The position numbers were made by a program, and so were the translations under genes. Shown one piece after another: positions 18,608-27,266 of a DNA stretch of 64,000 bases (position 1 is the first letter of the stretch; every line of letters starts with the position of its first letter). The notes under the pieces are model-generated. The model did no database searches, was not told the DNA's origin, and saw only the letters and a program-made list of their open reading frames with translations. The DNA is from Rosistilla ulvae (GTDB lineage: Bacteria > Planctomycetota > Planctomycetia > Pirellulales > Pirellulaceae). Location: assembly GCF_007741475.1 (NCBI RefSeq), contig NZ_CP036261.1, forward strand, positions 6,077,798 through 6,141,797, given 5' to 3'.

Positions 18608-19867
18608 ATGTCTACGACCAACTCCGAAACAAACTCCGCGGATCCTTACTTTCAGTCGCTGTTTGCCGAACGGATTGGTGGCAGCGGCTACGGCAAAGGG
18701 ACGGCGATCTACAAATTCGAAAAGATCAAGCGCGCCAAGCGGAAAGCGTTGGCCGATTTCCCCGATCGCCAGCTGATCGATTTCGGCATCGGTGAAAACG
18801 ATGGCGTCGCCGACGCGAAGGTCCGCGAGCGGATGGCGGTCGAGATCAACCAGCCCGAAAATCGCGGCTACGCCGACAACGGCATCGGCGATTTCCAGCA
18901 GGCTGTCGCTCGGTTCATGCAGCGGAACTTCAACGTCACGCTCGACCCCGCGACCGAAATCAACCACTGCATCGGCAGCAAGACCGCGCTGTCGATGTTG
19001 CCCGCCTGCTTCATCAACCCCGGCGACATCACGCTGATGACCGCACCGGGATATCCCGTCGCGGGAACTCACACGACCTATTATGGCGGCACCGTCCATA
19101 AGCTTCCGCTGTTGGCCGAAAACAACTTCCTGCCCGATCTCGATTCGATCACCGACGAGATCTGGGAACGCGTCAAGATCCTGGTCCTGAACTACCCGAA
19201 CAGCCCGACCGGCCGCTTGTGCCCGCCGGAGTTCTTCGAGAAGGTCGTCAAGCTGGCCAAGGAGAAGAAGTTCATCGTCGTGCAAGACGCGGCGCACATC
19301 ATGTTGACCTTCGATGGACGGCCGACAAGTTTCCTGGAGACTCCCGGCGCGAAGGATGTCGGCGTCGAAGTCCATTCGCTCAGCAAAGGCTTCGACATGA
19401 TCGGCTGGCGTTTGGGCTGGGTCTGCGGCAACCCAACTCTGGTCCGCGCCTTCTCCGACGTCAAAGACAACTGCGACAGCGGACAATTCATCGCGATCCA
19501 AAAGGCAGCGGTGACAGCGCTCGACGACGAATCGATCCCGCAACGCGTGAACGCCAAGTATCGTCGTCGCCTGGAAAAGTTGGTCACGATGCTGAACGAA
19601 TGCGGATTCGATTGCCAGATGCCCGGCGGCAGCTACTTCCTGTATACGAAAGCCCCCGTGGCATCGGCCGACGGCGGCAGCTTCGATTCGGGCGAAGCGG
19701 CCAGCCAATATCTGATCACGCAGCACTCGATGGTCACCGTTCCCTGGGACGACGCCGGACCTTACATCCGTTTCAGCGTCACCTACGAAGCGGCTGACGA
19801 AGCGGCCGAAGATGCGTTGATGGCTGAATCGAAGAAGCGTCTGATGTCGGCCGGCCTGACCTTCTAA
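18608..19867 (+). CDS. dapL: LL-diaminopimelate aminotransferase
   Basis: This 419-residue fold type I PLP enzyme converts tetrahydrodipicolinate directly to LL-diaminopimelate with glutamate as amino donor, bypassing the acyl-dependent branch of lysine/peptidoglycan precursor synthesis. Seen are the N-terminal GIGENDGVADAKVRERM and RGYADNGIGDFQQAVARFM segments, the LNYPNSPTGRLC loop, and the PLP lysine in HSLSKGFDMIGWRLGWV. Length is normal for DapL. It stands alone, upstream of the palindromic repeat at 19890 and the purE-purK pair. Confidence 0.93.
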   Translation: MSTTNSETNSADPYFQSLFAERIGGSGYGKGTAIYKFEKIKRAKRKALADFPDRQLIDFGIGENDGVADAKVRERMAVEINQPENRGYADNGIGDFQQAVARFMQRNFNVTLDPATEINHCIGSKTALSMLPACFINPGDITLMTAPGYPVAGTHTTYYGGTVHKLPLLAENNFLPDLDSITDEIWERVKILVLNYPNSPTGRLCPPEFFEKVVKLAKEKKFIVVQDAAHIMLTFDGRPTSFLETPGAKDVGVEVHSLSKGFDMIGWRLGWVCGNPTLVRAFSDVKDNCDSGQFIAIQKAAVTALDDESIPQRVNAKYRRRLEKLVTMLNECGFDCQMPGGSYFLYTKAPVASADGGSFDSGEAASQYLITQHSMVTVPWDDAGPYIRFSVTYEAADEAAEDALMAESKKRLMSAGLTF

Positions 19868-19889
19868 GCAGCAAGCAAGGAGTTTTCTA

Positions 19890-19955
19890 GTTTAACCGCG
19901 CGGGCATCGCCCCGCGTTTTGAGGGCCGCGCAGCCCGATGGGCTCGCGGTTAAAC
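19890..19955. repeat. Single copy of a palindromic repeat related to the 27.9-kb minisatellite
   Basis: Perfect 11-base inverted termini (GTTTAACCGCG at 19890-19900 and CGCGGTTAAAC at 19945-19955) enclose GC-rich sequence. Read on the minus strand the element begins CGTTTAACCGCGAGCCCATC and continues GGGCTGCGCG, which aligns with CGTTTAACCGCGTGCCCAAC and GGGCCGCGCG of the 81-bp tandem units at 27903-28475; the other end also matches (AACGCGGGGCG versus AACGCGYGGGGCG). It is therefore a dispersed REP-like element. Located between dapL and purE, it could act as an RNA hairpin. Confidence 0.8.
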
Positions 19956-20069
19956 GAAAAAAATACAATGCGATCTGCTTAGGTTCAGCCGCCAAGCATC
20001 CCGTAGCGGAAGTCGACGCGACTTTCACCTCCGCTACGCCCAAAACTTAAAAACTTGAAGAGAGCTACG

Positions 20070-20591
20070 ATGGCAGATCCTTCGCCAACCGTCGGCGTGA
20101 TCATGGGCAGCAAGTCCGATTGGGAAACGATGCGGCACGCCGACGCGATGTTGTCCGCGCTGCTGATCCCACACGAATGCAAAGTCGTTTCGGCCCACCG
20201 GACTCCGCAACGGATGTTCGAATACGCCCAAACGGCAGCCGATCGCGGGATCCAAGTGATCATCGCCGGTGCCGGCGGGGCGGCGCATCTGCCCGGCATG
20301 GTCGCTTCCGAAACGCTGCTGCCCGTGCTGGGCGTGCCGGTTCAGAGCCGCGCGTTGCAGGGACTCGATTCGCTGCTTTCGATCGTTCAGATGCCCGGCG
20401 GCGTTCCCGTCGGGACGCTTTCGATCGGGACTTCGGGAGCGAAAAACGCAGCCTTGATGGCGGCCCGGATCTTGTCGCTGACCGATCCCGCACTGCAACA
20501 ACGGCTCGCCGATTTCGTCGCGCAACAAACCGCAGACGTCCTTGAGGACGCGGAGATCGAAAACGCAGATCTCGAGGATCTCCAACGATGA
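20070..20591 (+). CDS. purE: N5-carboxyaminoimidazole ribonucleotide mutase
   Basis: This 173-residue class I PurE converts N5-CAIR to CAIR in purine synthesis. The start at 20070 is chosen because a GAAGAGAG site lies 6-7 bases upstream; the longer frame from 20055 would place it inside the gene. Signature segments are [14 protein letters not shown], the [10 protein letters not shown] loop with the catalytic His, and [13 protein letters not shown]. The stop overlaps the purK start by 4 bases (ATGA), so the two are translationally coupled. Confidence 0.96.
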   Translation: MADPSPTVGVIMGSKSDWETMRHADAMLSALLIPHECKVVSAHRTPQRMFEYAQTAADRGIQVIIAGAGGAAHLPGMVASETLLPVLGVPVQSRALQGLDSLLSIVQMPGGVPVGTLSIGTSGAKNAALMAARILSLTDPALQQRLADFVAQQTADVLEDAEIENADLEDLQR

Positions 20592-21730
20592 ACCCAACAG
20601 CGATCGTCCCACCGGGATCGACCATCGGCGTCTTTGGCAGCGGACAATTGGGCCGCATGTTTACGATGGTCGCTAAACAGATGGGCTATCGCGTGGTGAT
20701 CTATTCGCCCGACGCCGATTCGCCCGCCGGACAAGTTGCCGACCGCGAGATCGTCGCCCAATACGACGACCAATCGGCTGTCGAAGACTTTGCTCGCCAG
20801 TGCGATGTGATCACGCTGGAATTCGAAAACATCCCCGTCGAAACCGTCGGCTGGGCCGGAGCGATCACGCCGGTCCATCCCGATGCCCGCGTCCTGCACG
20901 TGGCTCAAGACCGGATCATCGAGAAGCAAACGCTGGCCGACGCCGGACTGCCGGTCACTCCCTTCCGCCCCGTCTTTAATGCCGACGATGTCCGCCGCGC
21001 GGCTGATGAACTGGGCTACCCGATCGTTCTAAAAACCGCCCGCAGCGGTTACGACGGCAAGGGACAGCGGATCCTTCGCGATCCCGAATCGATCGAACCG
21101 GCGCTAGCCGAACTCGGGTCGGACCGCCTGGTCGCCGAAAAGATGATCGACTTTCAGCGCGAAGTCTCGATCCTCGTCTACCGCAGCCGCAACGGCAGCG
21201 TCGGGACGTACCCGCTGATCGAAAACCACCACGCCAACCACATCCTCGATTATTCGATCTGCCCCGCCGCCGGCAGCGACACGCTCCGCGACGCCGCGCG
21301 ACAGATCGCCCTGACGACCGCCAAGTCGTTGGATCTCGTCGGCCTGTTGTGCATCGAACTGTTCGTCCAATCGGATGACCGCTTGCTGATCAACGAACTC
21401 GCGCCGCGGCCTCACAACTCCGGCCACCTCACGATCGAAGCGTTCCCCTGCTGTCAGTACCAACAACTGCTGCGAGCGATCTGCGGATTGCCATTGGGAA
21501 CCGAACCGCAAACGCGTCCCGCCGCGATGGCAAACCTACTGGGAGACGTCTGGGACGGCGGAGCTCCCGCGTTCGAGAACGCCTTGGCGGTCGAAGCGGT
21601 CCAGCTGCATCTGTACGGCAAGCAAACCGCTGCTCCAGGTCGCAAGATGGGCCACCTGACCGCGACGGCCGATTCGATCGAAGCCGCCCTCGCGAATGTG
21701 CTTGCGGCACGCGACCAGCTGAAACGCTAA
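20588..21730 (+). CDS. purK: 5-(carboxyamino)imidazole ribonucleotide synthase
   Basis: This 380-residue ATP-grasp enzyme carboxylates AIR to N5-CAIR using ATP and bicarbonate, feeding PurE. The N-terminal [15 protein letters not shown] nucleotide-fold motif, the ATP-grasp [13 protein letters not shown] segment and the metal-binding [16 protein letters not shown] motif are all present. Length is typical. It forms a two-gene operon with purE, starting within the purE stop codon. Confidence 0.96.
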   Translation: MNPTAIVPPGSTIGVFGSGQLGRMFTMVAKQMGYRVVIYSPDADSPAGQVADREIVAQYDDQSAVEDFARQCDVITLEFENIPVETVGWAGAITPVHPDARVLHVAQDRIIEKQTLADAGLPVTPFRPVFNADDVRRAADELGYPIVLKTARSGYDGKGQRILRDPESIEPALAELGSDRLVAEKMIDFQREVSILVYRSRNGSVGTYPLIENHHANHILDYSICPAAGSDTLRDAARQIALTTAKSLDLVGLLCIELFVQSDDRLLINELAPRPHNSGHLTIEAFPCCQYQQLLRAICGLPLGTEPQTRPAAMANLLGDVWDGGAPAFENALAVEAVQLHLYGKQTAAPGRKMGHLTATADSIEAALANVLAARDQLKR

Positions 21731-21831
21731 CGCAATCTTCACCGACAGCTGCCCATAACTTCACAAATCTTTTCCCCCCACGTTTTAGGATGGCATCTGA
21801 CCATCCCAAGACGTTGTGAAGGAGACGACCA

Positions 21832-22746
21832 TTGAGTGACCAATACACCGAACAGCTGAATCGACTGCAAGAAGAGTTCCTCGATTCGATCGATGAAGAG
21901 ATTGAATTGGAGCTGGAAGATTCGCGATTTGAGCAGCTGAGTGCGCGTGGCGAGGGTGAGTACGATGCGAAGCGGCTGGCCCGCACGACCTACTTCCGCG
22001 AACTGCTGCGGCTGCAACGCGAGCTGGTCAAACTGCAGGATTGGGTCGTCAAAACAAACGCCAAGATCGTCGTGATCTTCGAAGGACGCGACGCAGCGGG
22101 GAAAGGGGGCGCGATCAAACGGATCACGCAACGACTGAACCCACGGGTCTGCAAGGTCGCCGCCCTGCCGGCTCCCAGCGAACGCGAGAAGACGCAGTGG
22201 TACTTCCAACGCTTCATCTCTCACCTTCCCGCCGGCGGCGAGATCCTGCTGTTCGACCGCAGCTGGTACAACCGCGCCGGCGTCGAACGAGTGATGGGCT
22301 TCTGCACCGATAAAGAATACGAAGACTTCCTGCAAACGGCCCCCGTCTTCGAAAAGATGCTTGTCGATTCGGGAATCCATCTGATCAAATACTGGTTCTC
22401 GATCACCGACGAACAACAAGAGTTCCGTTTCAATTGCCGGATCCACGATCCGTTGAAGCAGTGGAAATTGAGCCCGATGGACCTTGAATCACGACGGCGA
22501 TGGGAGCAATACACAGTGGCGAAAGAGAGGATGCTGCAAGCGACGCATCGCCCAGAATCCCCTTGGTGGATCATCGAAGCGGACGACAAGAAGCGAGCCC
22601 GGTTGAACTGCATCCGCCACTTCCTGGATCAGATCGACTATGCCGAAGTCGAACAGTCGACAGTTGAACTGCCGAGCCGACAGCGCGAACCCGACTACGA
22701 ACGCAACCCGATCCCATCGGACATGATCGTCCCGGCGTTCTATTAA
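21832..22746 (+). CDS. ppk2: Polyphosphate kinase 2
   Basis: This 304-residue class I-type PPK2 transfers phosphate between polyphosphate and nucleoside diphosphates. It has a Walker A motif (FEGRDAAGKGG, about residues 83-93), a Walker B-like LLFDRSWYNRAGVERVMGF (about 139-157) and the typical FRFNCRIHDPLKQWKLSPMD lid region. The start is TTG at 21832, supported by AAGGAG 8 bases upstream; no better ATG exists. The last 18 codons and stop (22690 on) are repeated almost exactly at 26424-26483, so the gene end is the probable integration site of the downstream island. Confidence 0.94.
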   Translation: MSDQYTEQLNRLQEEFLDSIDEEIELELEDSRFEQLSARGEGEYDAKRLARTTYFRELLRLQRELVKLQDWVVKTNAKIVVIFEGRDAAGKGGAIKRITQRLNPRVCKVAALPAPSEREKTQWYFQRFISHLPAGGEILLFDRSWYNRAGVERVMGFCTDKEYEDFLQTAPVFEKMLVDSGIHLIKYWFSITDEQQEFRFNCRIHDPLKQWKLSPMDLESRRRWEQYTVAKERMLQATHRPESPWWIIEADDKKRARLNCIRHFLDQIDYAEVEQSTVELPSRQREPDYERNPIPSDMIVPAFY

Positions 22747-22749
22747 TCG
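22690..22749. repeat. Left copy of a 60-bp direct repeat (ppk2 3' end; candidate attL)
   Basis: The last 56 bases of ppk2 and four bases beyond match 26424-26483 with differences at only two positions: a synonymous C/T in the Phe codon and the stop TAA/TAG. The repeat bounds a 3.7-kb segment with transposase, helix-turn-helix genes and a tRNA-like sequence. Duplication of a gene's 3' end at the far side of an inserted segment is the usual mark of site-specific integration. Confidence 0.8.
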
Positions 22750-23043
22750 CTGCGACGGTGAAGACGACGAGAGCTTCCGCCGCCCCGATGTTCCTTCGTG
22801 CGGGACCGCGGGATCGGTCTGAAGCTCGACGCCAGCATCAAAGACCGACAGCGTCTCCGCTCACCCAAGTTCTTGCCGACCCGATCGTCGCTGCACGCAA
22901 TCGGCTTCGCCGGGCGGCGGCGCAATTGCCCGACGAACCTGCCGGAGCAGGTGAGAAAGGCGAGGAAGCAGACCAGCGAGACGACAAGTTCCCGAGACGG
23001 TCGCGACCAGTGCGAGGCATGTCGCCAAAAGCGCCAAAACTCG

Positions 23044-23118
23044 CCAAAAGGACACGCATAGTACCGTCGAAAGATGCCTGTCCTAGAAAAGCCAAAAGGA
23101 CACGCACGTTACCGTCGG
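23044..23118. repeat. REP-like palindrome and tandem repeat next to the RAYT gene
   Basis: An imperfect palindrome spans 23049-23084: AGGACA-C-GCAT on the left pairs with ATGC-C-TGTCCT on the right, with a single C/C mismatch. The left half recurs in tandem 48 bases later (CCAAAAGGACACGCA.. ACCGTCG at 23044-23068 and 23092-23117). GAAAGATGCCTGTCCTA at 23069-23085 recurs exactly on the other side of the transposase gene (24452-24468). The rest of the 22750-23312 spacer has no supported gene; its open frames are Arg/Pro-rich and unconvincing. Confidence 0.7.
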
Positions 23119-23312
23119 TGCGGGATAGTTCTGACGGGTGTAAGGCTTGCCCGCCGGAGAGTGCGGGATGGGGTGAGATAGTGATTGCGAGACCACCTCG
23201 GTGCGTATGACGAGGTGTCTATGCCGGTTGGAGGACAGATTTACTAGGGGAATGACGCAACGGTAGCGCATTGACGTGAAAAGTTACGGCGGGTACGGCG
23301 CGATGGAGGGCA

Positions 23313-24380
23313 CTAGTCGGGCGGTTGCGGCGAGAGGTTGCGGAAGTGATGATTTGGAGCGGTGGCGACCGCGGCGACGGCTTCGTCGCTAGTGGCGAAG
23401 AAACTGCCGCGAAGGCTCTTTGCGTGGAGCAGCTTGTCCGTGCGAGTTTGCCAGGTCTGCGGCGTTGGCGACAGTCGCTCAAAAACTTCTTTCACCCCCG
23501 CTTCCATATTCGCTTTGCCATCGCGAAACATGCGGCCGGTGCAATCAAGAAGCAGTAAATAGCTGCCCAACGGGAACGATTGCAACATCCCTTCGCGGCA
23601 GTCCGTTTCACCGCCTTCATCACGCTGCGCGCCTCTGCGATCTTCGATTGGGACCAGCCAATGATCTTGTTCCATCGCGCCAGCAGCAACGCTCGCGGCG
23701 ACACTCCCCCGGCGGGCCGCCTTCAACCGCTCGATTTCTTTTTCGCCTCTCTGACAAACATGTTCGACACGTTGGCGTATCGACGTGTGCAAACCTTCGT
23801 CCGGAGTCGAGGCAATTCCGGCAGCCAGCGGGTTGAGGTCGATGTAGGTGCTCGTCGCCAGCAAGGCGTCGTCGTCGAGAATCGCGATGCTCTTATAGCG
23901 GGATTCCCAGAACGTCCCGTGGCAGCCATCCTCCTTGTTGGCAAGCCTGGCCAGAGGCTCCTTGAGCGATTTCATGAACCAGCCGAGGTTCCTGAGCCGA
24001 TCACGCAACAGGGCGACACGTCGCTCGTCCTTCGCATGCGTTTCAATCCATTGCCGAACAACTTTTTCGTCGTTCGACTTGAGCGTTTTCGGAGGATAGA
24101 CGGCAACCCATCGCCGCATGACTTCGTGGGGACTCCATCGATCAGCGTCCTCGGGATCGAGCCTGCAGAGCACATGCAGGTGGCTATCCATCACGGAAAA
24201 TCCGCCCACAGAAATGGCGAAGTTAGCATCGAGCAACTGCAGTCGGTCTTCGATCCACTGCCGCCAGTCGCGGCGGTCAGCTTTGTCTTTGTCGTGCAAG
24301 AGAAATGCTTGGCGGACACAACGTGAAATACAGTGATACCAACGCGTCACCGCTGGATCAACGAGATACTTCCGAGCCAT
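23313..24380 (-). CDS. REP-associated tyrosine transposase (RAYT, Y1 HUH family)
   Basis: With the start at MARKYL (24380) the product is 355 residues. It carries the HUH motif as DSHLHVL (H67, H69) and the RAYT signature FWESRYKSI.. with catalytic Tyr 162, then LATSTYIDLNPLAAGIA. Y1 transposases of this group cut single-stranded DNA at REP palindromes and are often domesticated single-copy genes. REP-like palindromes flank the gene on both sides (23044-23118 and 24452-24495), which supports the assignment. Compared with short bacterial RAYTs it has a longer C-terminal part (about residues 195-355), as is common in planctomycete homologues. It lies inside the island bounded by the ppk2 direct repeats. 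An upstream in-frame ATG at 24404 is possible. Confidence 0.88.
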   Translation of the reverse strand: MARKYLVDPAVTRWYHCISRCVRQAFLLHDKDKADRRDWRQWIEDRLQLLDANFAISVGGFSVMDSHLHVLCRLDPEDADRWSPHEVMRRWVAVYPPKTLKSNDEKVVRQWIETHAKDERRVALLRDRLRNLGWFMKSLKEPLARLANKEDGCHGTFWESRYKSIAILDDDALLATSTYIDLNPLAAGIASTPDEGLHTSIRQRVEHVCQRGEKEIERLKAARRGSVAASVAAGAMEQDHWLVPIEDRRGAQRDEGGETDCREGMLQSFPLGSYLLLLDCTGRMFRDGKANMEAGVKEVFERLSPTPQTWQTRTDKLLHAKSLRGSFFATSDEAVAAVATAPNHHFRNLSPQPPD

Positions 24381-24451
24381 CGTCATCGGAAAAACCCTCC
24401 ACAAGTTGCCCCTATTGAAGCAATTGTAAGAGGCCGGGTTTCGGAGGCAAT

Positions 24452-24495
24452 GAAAGATGCCTGTCCTAAATGCCCGGAAGATGTCTGTCCTAAAC
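24452..24495. repeat. REP-like motif copies on the upstream side of the RAYT gene
   Basis: GAAAGATGCCTGTCCTA (24452-24468) is an exact copy of 23069-23085, and a near copy GGAAGATGTCTGTCCTAAA follows at 24477-24495. Together with the downstream copies they bracket the transposase gene. The second copy overlaps the last codons of the neighbouring minus-strand gene, which ends at 24490. Confidence 0.7.
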
Positions 24496-25551
24496 GCCCC
24501 TAGACGCCCTCATCGACTCAACAATCGATTCTTCCGCGGGTCGTCGTACCGGCCAACCATAGAGGAATCGGCGTGCAACGCGTGCGCTGATCCCGAGCTG
24601 TTCCGCGACGCCGTCGTGGCTGATGCGGAAGTTCCATGCCTTAAGCCGAATACTGTCAAGCGGATCGCTCGCGAGTTTCAGATCTTTGATATCCATCTTC
24701 ATCCGGCGAAGTGCGTCAGATAGGCACAACTGTCGCGACCGGTATTCACGGGCATGGATAATGAATTCATCCGTAGGAGTGATTTCCCAACACCACCATC
24801 CTTGCGGCACCTCGTCGCCTTGATTGCCTCGACCGTCGTGGACCAATGCGACGAATATTCGGCGGCTGCCATCTTCGTACCGCGTCCACGGCTTCCCAGA
24901 AGAATCCAGCGACTTGATTGCGTCGCCATTGAATGGGTTGGGCATCTTTTCGAGTTCGGCGATTACTTCAAAATCTTTTTGCGTCGTGACGTGGCGATTC
25001 TTTTTGGTTGGGTCGACGATACCGCGATTGTGGCGGCGGAGCATGGCGACCACGCGGCGGTTGGTAATGCCAGCCGTCGCGGCGATATCCAAAGCCGTCA
25101 TCATCCCGGCCGGTGGCGGCGAATTCGTTCCGGGCTCATGCGGCTCGACGAACGGGTCGGGAAGTCGACAAGCCTTCGCCAGTGCCTTCACGTTGCCCTT
25201 GGACATGAAGAGCTTTTTCGTTTTGGCCTTGTGTCGGCTTGCCAAGTCGAGATCGCGAATTGCTTGCCGAATCGGCATTCGACTACCAAGTGCTTTGCGG
25301 ATCTGCGAAACCGTCACGTAGCCATCAGGGATTTCGTATTCGATGAAACTTCGGCCTTCGATCGGTGGTATCTCGGCTGGCATCGAAACGCCAAGCCGCT
25401 TGGCCACCTTCGGAACGTCGTCTCCTCGGATCAGGGTGATATGCTGTTCCCCGTCCGCCCACGTACCGATTTCGTGATCCTTCGCCCACTGATTGATTGT
25501 CTCAGCGAGCCGCCCCATCATCTTTCCAACTTCCGCTGCCGTATACCGCAT
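24490..25551 (-). CDS. Multi-helix-turn-helix DNA-binding protein of unknown function
   Basis: This 353-residue protein was not recognised as a known family. Three segments look like MerR/excisionase-type winged helices: YTAAEVGKMMGRLAETINQW (N-terminus), YVTVSQIRKALGSRMPIRQA (about residue 97) and MTALDIAATAGITNRRVVAM (about residue 150). A C-terminal HTH-like SHDGVAEQLGISARVARRFL follows. No recombinase catalytic motif is visible. It sits in the island between the RAYT gene and another small helix-turn-helix gene, so an excision or replication control role is possible but inferred. Its last bases overlap a REP-like motif. Confidence 0.6.
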   Translation of the reverse strand: MRYTAAEVGKMMGRLAETINQWAKDHEIGTWADGEQHITLIRGDDVPKVAKRLGVSMPAEIPPIEGRSFIEYEIPDGYVTVSQIRKALGSRMPIRQAIRDLDLASRHKAKTKKLFMSKGNVKALAKACRLPDPFVEPHEPGTNSPPPAGMMTALDIAATAGITNRRVVAMLRRHNRGIVDPTKKNRHVTTQKDFEVIAELEKMPNPFNGDAIKSLDSSGKPWTRYEDGSRRIFVALVHDGRGNQGDEVPQGWWCWEITPTDEFIIHAREYRSRQLCLSDALRRMKMDIKDLKLASDPLDSIRLKAWNFRISHDGVAEQLGISARVARRFLYGWPVRRPAEESIVESMRASRGV

Positions 25552-25625
25552 CGTTCCTCTCGTTTTGCAAATTGCACTTACGTTGCAATTGCATAGTAGC
25601 GGTCTAGTTCTTCCGTGATGTATCT

Positions 25626-25937
25626 CTATTTTGCTTTCCTGGGACGTCCCCCGGTTGGCTTCGCATCGGCGATGATGCGACGCCCCGAGCGTGCTTTGAC
25701 TTTCCCGACATTTCCGCGCTCACGCGATGGATTGCCGGGGCCGCTATAGATCAGAGCACGAACCCTTTCGGCCTCTTCTTTCGTCAGAACCGTTACGTTC
25801 GACGGAAAGATTTGACGACCAATCCCCTCGCGATCGCACCACCGCCAAACCGTGGTTCGGTTCACGCCGAAATCTTTCGCCAATTCGGTGAGGGTATAGA
25901 CACATTCGTCGACTGTTTTTTTCGCCTTTGTAACCAT
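25626..25937 (-). CDS. Small helix-turn-helix protein (excisionase/AlpA-like)
   Basis: The ATG at 25937 is chosen because GAGGTG lies 7 bases upstream; the product is 103 residues. It has a clear helix-turn-helix (YTLTELAKDFGVNRTTVWRW) followed by a wing-like segment (IGRQIFPSNVTVLTKEEAER) and a very basic tail with an AT-hook-like GGRPRKAK end. The fold resembles MerR-type excisionases or small phage/plasmid regulators. It is upstream of and co-directional with the multi-HTH gene in the island. DNA binding is likely; target unknown. Confidence 0.65.
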   Translation of the reverse strand: MVTKAKKTVDECVYTLTELAKDFGVNRTTVWRWCDREGIGRQIFPSNVTVLTKEEAERVRALIYSGPGNPSRERGNVGKVKARSGRRIIADAKPTGGRPRKAK

Positions 25938-26149
25938 CTGATTCACCTCAAACGATCGCAACGAGTGTTGCTTTAATAGAAAAACAAAACTAGACGGCGA
26001 ATAGCCACCAGGCTACCGTCAGGAACGGTAGTAACCGATTGTCAATCGACAGCCGCACCGGAGCAAAAGTGATCCAAGCACCACAAAAGGCTTAAAATTG
26101 CTTGGAAAACTCCCTGCCCTCGCGGTTACAGGACGGTGCGGATGTCGAG

Positions 26150-26222
26150 TGGAGGATAACGGACTTGAACCGATGATCTCCTGCATGTGATGCAGGCGCT
26201 CTCCCAGCTGAGATAACCTCCC
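26150..26222 (-). tRNA. tRNA-Val(CAC)-like gene, possibly degenerate
   Basis: Read on the minus strand, exactly 73 bases fold as a tRNA: D-loop AGCTGGGA, anticodon stem CCTGC/GCAGG with loop ATCACAT (anticodon CAC, Val), T-loop TTCAAGT and discriminator A. No CCA is encoded. Three pairs are mismatched: A4-C69 in the acceptor, T10-C25 in the D stem and T50-T64 in the T stem. The canonical length argues for a real tRNA, the mismatches for decay. It lies inside the island bounded by the ppk2 repeats. A covariance-model score would decide whether it is functional. Confidence 0.65.
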
Positions 26223-26423
26223 GAATCACGCGATGAGCAAGCAGTACTGCCCAACACACCAGAAGCCTAAGTGGTGCAACGCCACAAGTCAATAGGGTGG
26301 CACCCTGCGTGGTCACTTAACATACTTAGAGTGTGAGAGCCTATAGCCGTTCGAGCCAAGGTTTAAGCATTTCGGGACACTCACTCGACTGGCAACGAAT
26401 TAGTACTACGGGTGCAAGGCATG

Positions 26424-26483
26424 CCCGACTACGAACGCAACCCGATCCCATCGGACATGATCGTCCCGGCGTTTTATTAGTCG
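26424..26483. repeat. Right copy of the ppk2 3'-end direct repeat (candidate attR)
   Basis: This 60-bp stretch matches 22690-22749 at 58 positions. It is preceded by an in-frame ATG (26421) so it could be read as MPDYERNPIPSDMIVPAFY and a TAG stop, but this is simply the ppk2 tail without its gene. The flanking bases outside the repeat are unrelated on both sides, giving sharp boundaries. No gene besides the tRNA-like sequence was found in 25938-26509. Confidence 0.8.
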
Positions 26484-26509
26484 GCAGCAGCCACGTGTCT
26501 AACCAACCT

Positions 26510-26974
26510 TCAGTTATCGGACTCGCTGGCTGCGAGGAAGCCCAGGTGATGTGCTGCATGGCTGGTATGAAATTGTTCCAGCGATGCGTGATCGAATTTC
26601 CCGAATCCTGGATGGGGATGCAGGTATCCGGTATGCGACTGGAACCGCCGTACGCTTTCGGTAAACAGCGATACCTCTTCGGCGTCGCTCAAATCCTCCG
26701 CGGGCACAAAAGTCGAAGCGGTCTTGATCCCCGCGGGCGAATCGCCGCGCAGCAGCTTGGGCAGCATCAGCCAGCGCAGCAGCGGCCTCAACGGTTTTCC
26801 AATCGCCATCCATTTGGGATAGCCGTCGATGCTCGAATCGATCGTCATCCGCATGTGATTGCAGATCTGCGCCAGCGACCAATTGCCGTTTCGTTGATAG
26901 CCCGCCTGCAACAGCCGCTCGCATTCGGACGCAACCTCTGCCAGGTTTTCAAATTTCAATTTTCGTCGGGCCAT
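26510..26974 (-). CDS. DUF1569 family protein (DinB-like helical bundle)
   Basis: This 154-residue protein matches the DUF1569/DinB-like type: NGNWSLAQICNHM with a potential metal-binding His, then FGKFDHASLEQFHTSHAAHHLGFL at the C-terminus with further His residues. DinB-like proteins are four-helix bundles, often thiol- or metal-dependent transferases. No signal peptide. It lies just outside the right ppk2 repeat and is probably the original chromosomal neighbour of ppk2. Substrate unknown. Confidence 0.82.
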   Translation of the reverse strand: MARRKLKFENLAEVASECERLLQAGYQRNGNWSLAQICNHMRMTIDSSIDGYPKWMAIGKPLRPLLRWLMLPKLLRGDSPAGIKTASTFVPAEDLSDAEEVSLFTESVRRFQSHTGYLHPHPGFGKFDHASLEQFHTSHAAHHLGFLAASESDN

Positions 26975-27266
26975 AGAACGGCAAACACCTTAGGAGCGAT
27001 CGGGGTGAAATGGTGGCGACAGCTCGCTCTCGAACCGCTTGCCCAATATCGCGCCTCGAAACCCTCCACACAACCGCCAATGCATGCGGCAAATTCGCAC
27101 GTCGTCACGGGGCATCCAGTGGATAAACGAACCGTTGGTCGACGAACTGGATTGCGCATTGGGTTCTTGGTAACATGCCATGCTTCCCCCTTGGCCTCCG
27201 ATACGCCTCTGCGACCGATCGCCCTAGCCGAGCAGAGGTTCCCTTCGCTACCGAGCTTTTGATCCT

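Noticed and set aside
22758-23210. Plus-strand frames between ppk2 and the RAYT gene
   Set aside because: Arg/Ser/Pro-rich, overlap REP-like repeats and lack ribosome-binding sites.
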